From Allobosea lathyri (GTDB lineage: Bacteria; Pseudomonadota; Alphaproteobacteria; Rhizobiales; Beijerinckiaceae), in NCBI RefSeq assembly GCF_900108245.1, contig NZ_FNUY01000011.1, positions 62,001-126,000 on the forward strand: a stretch of 64,000 nt of DNA, written 5' to 3'. Each line of letters starts with the position of its first letter. Position 1 is the stretch's first letter. Shown here piece after piece: positions 62,639 through 64,000 of the stretch. The notes beneath the pieces were generated by a model, which was given only the letters and a program-made list of their open reading frames with translations, ran no database searches and was not told the origin of the DNA. Position numbers and translations under genes: made by a program.

Positions 62639-64000
62639 ATGAGCAAGGACACCCAACGAGGACCGTATCGGCGCCGAGGTCTCGACCGCCGCGACATGCT
62701 GAAGGGGCTTGCCGGCGCAACCGCGCTTTCGGCCCTGCCCCATCAGGCTTTAGCGCAGGCAGCCAAGGAAGCGCCGGCTCTCGCCAAACTGGCGGCGGAC
62801 GGCAAGCTGCCGCCGCTGGCCGAGCGCATCTCGGCCAATCCCCTGGTCATCAAGGTCGAGAAGGTCGGCCGCTATGGCGGCTCGCTTAGGCGCGGCCTGC
62901 GCGGCTCCTCCGACCATAACGGCATCCTGCGGATGGTCGGCAACCAGGGCCTGGTGCGCTGGAACCTCGCCTTTACCGAAGTCCTGCCCAATGTCGCCGA
63001 CAAATGGGAGGTGAACCCGGATTCGACCGAATTCACCTTCTACCTGCGCAAGGGCATGAAATGGTCCGACGGCAAGCCGTTCACGGCCGATGATGTCGTC
63101 TTCTCGATCGAGGACTGTGCCAAGAACACCGAACTCTACAAATCCGCGCCTTCGGCGATCGTCATCGACAACAAGTCGTGCACCGCGACCAAGGTCGACG
63201 AAACGACGGTGAAATTCACCTTCGCCAGCCCCTATGCGCTGTTCCTGGAGCAGATGGCGACGCCGCTCGGCCAATATCCGACGCTCTTTGCCAAGCATTA
63301 CTGCAGCCAGTTCCACCCCAAATACAATTCCGGCATCGCGGATCTGGTCAAGGCGGCGAACCTGTCCGACTGGGGCACGCTGTTCCGCAACAAATGCGGC
63401 GATATCGAAATTCCCTCGCGCTGGGGCAATGTCGACAAGCCGACGCTCGACCCCTGGGTGGTCAAGGAGGCCTATACCGGCGGCGCAACCCGCGTCGTGA
63501 TGGAGCGCAATCCCTATTTCTGGCAGGTCGACACCGCCGGCAACCAGCTGCCCTATATCGACCGGCTCACCTTCAACATCTCGCAGGACGTCGAGTCGCT
63601 GATGCTCGACGCGATTTCGGGGCGTCTCGACATCCAGGAACGCCATCTCGACACGCTGCAGAACAAGCCGACGCTGTCGCAGAACATGCAGAAGGGCGGC
63701 TACCGCCTGATCGAGCTGATCAGCTCCTCGTCCCAGCAGGTTCAGATCTACCTGAACATGACCCACAAGGACGCGAAGGTCAGGGAGATGTTCGCCAACA
63801 AGGAGTTCCGCAAGGCGCTCTCGCTCGGCATGAACCGCAAGGAGATCATCGACCTCGTCTATCTCGGCCAGTCGCAGCCGCACCAGACCGGGCCGCGTCC
63901 GGGGCACCCCTGGTATCATGCGGGCCTGTCGGAGCAGTTCACCGACCACGACCCGGCCCAGGCCAACGCGATCCTGGACAAGCTCGGCTACGCCAAGAAG
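62639..64000 (+). CDS. ABC transporter substrate-binding protein, family 5, large type (incomplete at window end)
   Basis: The 454 residues seen here continue past the window edge without a stop. A Tat-type signal (RRRGLDRRDMLKGLAGATAL, cleaved near ALAQA) is followed by a long variant of the family 5 binding fold: GMKWSDGKPFTADDVVFSIE, VMERNPYFWQVDTAGNQLPY and FRKALSLGMNRKEIIDLVYL. Such large family members (about 600-640 residues) often bind oligosaccharides or acidic sugars. GAGGGAGGA stands just before the ATG at 62639. Its place after an epimerase and beside uronate genes suggests uptake of uronates or oligouronides. Confidence 0.9.
   Translation, partial: MSKDTQRGPYRRRGLDRRDMLKGLAGATALSALPHQALAQAAKEAPALAKLAADGKLPPLAERISANPLVIKVEKVGRYGGSLRRGLRGSSDHNGILRMVGNQGLVRWNLAFTEVLPNVADKWEVNPDSTEFTFYLRKGMKWSDGKPFTADDVVFSIEDCAKNTELYKSAPSAIVIDNKSCTATKVDETTVKFTFASPYALFLEQMATPLGQYPTLFAKHYCSQFHPKYNSGIADLVKAANLSDWGTLFRNKCGDIEIPSRWGNVDKPTLDPWVVKEAYTGGATRVVMERNPYFWQVDTAGNQLPYIDRLTFNISQDVESLMLDAISGRLDIQERHLDTLQNKPTLSQNMQKGGYRLIELISSSSQQVQIYLNMTHKDAKVREMFANKEFRKALSLGMNRKEIIDLVYLGQSQPHQTGPRPGHPWYHAGLSEQFTDHDPAQANAILDKLGYAKK

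Overview
The window reads as a chromosomal segment of a high-GC alphaproteobacterium, most likely of the order Hyphomicrobiales (Bradyrhizobium/Bosea/Methylobacterium type). This is inferred from the GC-rich coding style, a cytochrome oxidase cluster organised like coxMNOP of Bradyrhizobium, intergenic palindromes of a kind common in that order, and many dipeptide-type ABC transporters and sugar-acid or amino-acid catabolic genes. I saw no tRNA, rRNA, phage, transposase or CRISPR array. The last gene runs off the right edge.

Layout. (1) 0-2.3 kb: a saccharopine/lysine-6-dehydrogenase-like enzyme with an Lrp/AsnC regulator upstream. (2) 2.5-11.3 kb, minus strand: a type II NADH dehydrogenase, an IlvD/Edd-family sugar-acid dehydratase and a complete five-gene Dpp/Opp-type ABC importer, tightly packed. 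(3) 11.4-13.3 kb: ilvD for branched-chain amino acid synthesis. (4) 13.6-33.7 kb: a 20-kb surface-glycan/type I secretion locus. A MarR-type regulator and a glycosyltransferase face away from a PrtD-type ABC exporter and HlyD adaptor. These are followed by a 273-residue protein made almost wholly of RTX repeats, then a string of mostly overlapping genes: GT2, methyltransferase, GT4, tail-anchored beta-domain protein, degenerate GT2, GT4, two polysaccharide pyruvyltransferase-like proteins flanking a secreted beta-propeller protein, and a GSCFA protein. Gene content recalls the galactoglucan (exp/wge-wgd-wgg) locus of Sinorhizobium meliloti, but with a different tail. (5) 33.9-39.3 kb: soluble cytochrome c and an aa3-type cytochrome c oxidase with two subunit III-like genes. 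(6) 39.5-52.0 kb: a GntR/FCD regulator facing a catabolic series: an ABC importer without ATPases, creatininase-family amidohydrolase, a second PotABCD-type importer, an RraA-like protein, gamma-glutamyltransferase and a D-2-hydroxyacid dehydrogenase. (7) 52-56 kb: an atypical SDR facing a LysR regulator, then a GNAT acetyltransferase facing a MocR-type regulator. (8) 56.1-64 kb: an oxidative uronate module: lactonase, glucarate dehydratase, uronate dehydrogenase, an IclR regulator fused to a degenerate SMP-30 propeller, aldose epimerase and a large ABC solute-binding protein.

The most unusual items are the recurring GW beta-domain shared by three proteins of the glycan locus, the glycosyltransferase that has lost its catalytic residues, a repeat element inserted in frame in the signal-peptide region of a secreted protein, and the IclR-SMP-30 fusion whose lactonase metal ligands all appear replaced. 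Spacers carry three families of long inverted repeats and three different short tandem repeats.

All functional names come from reading motifs and gene order by eye. No database search, structure prediction or alignment program was run.
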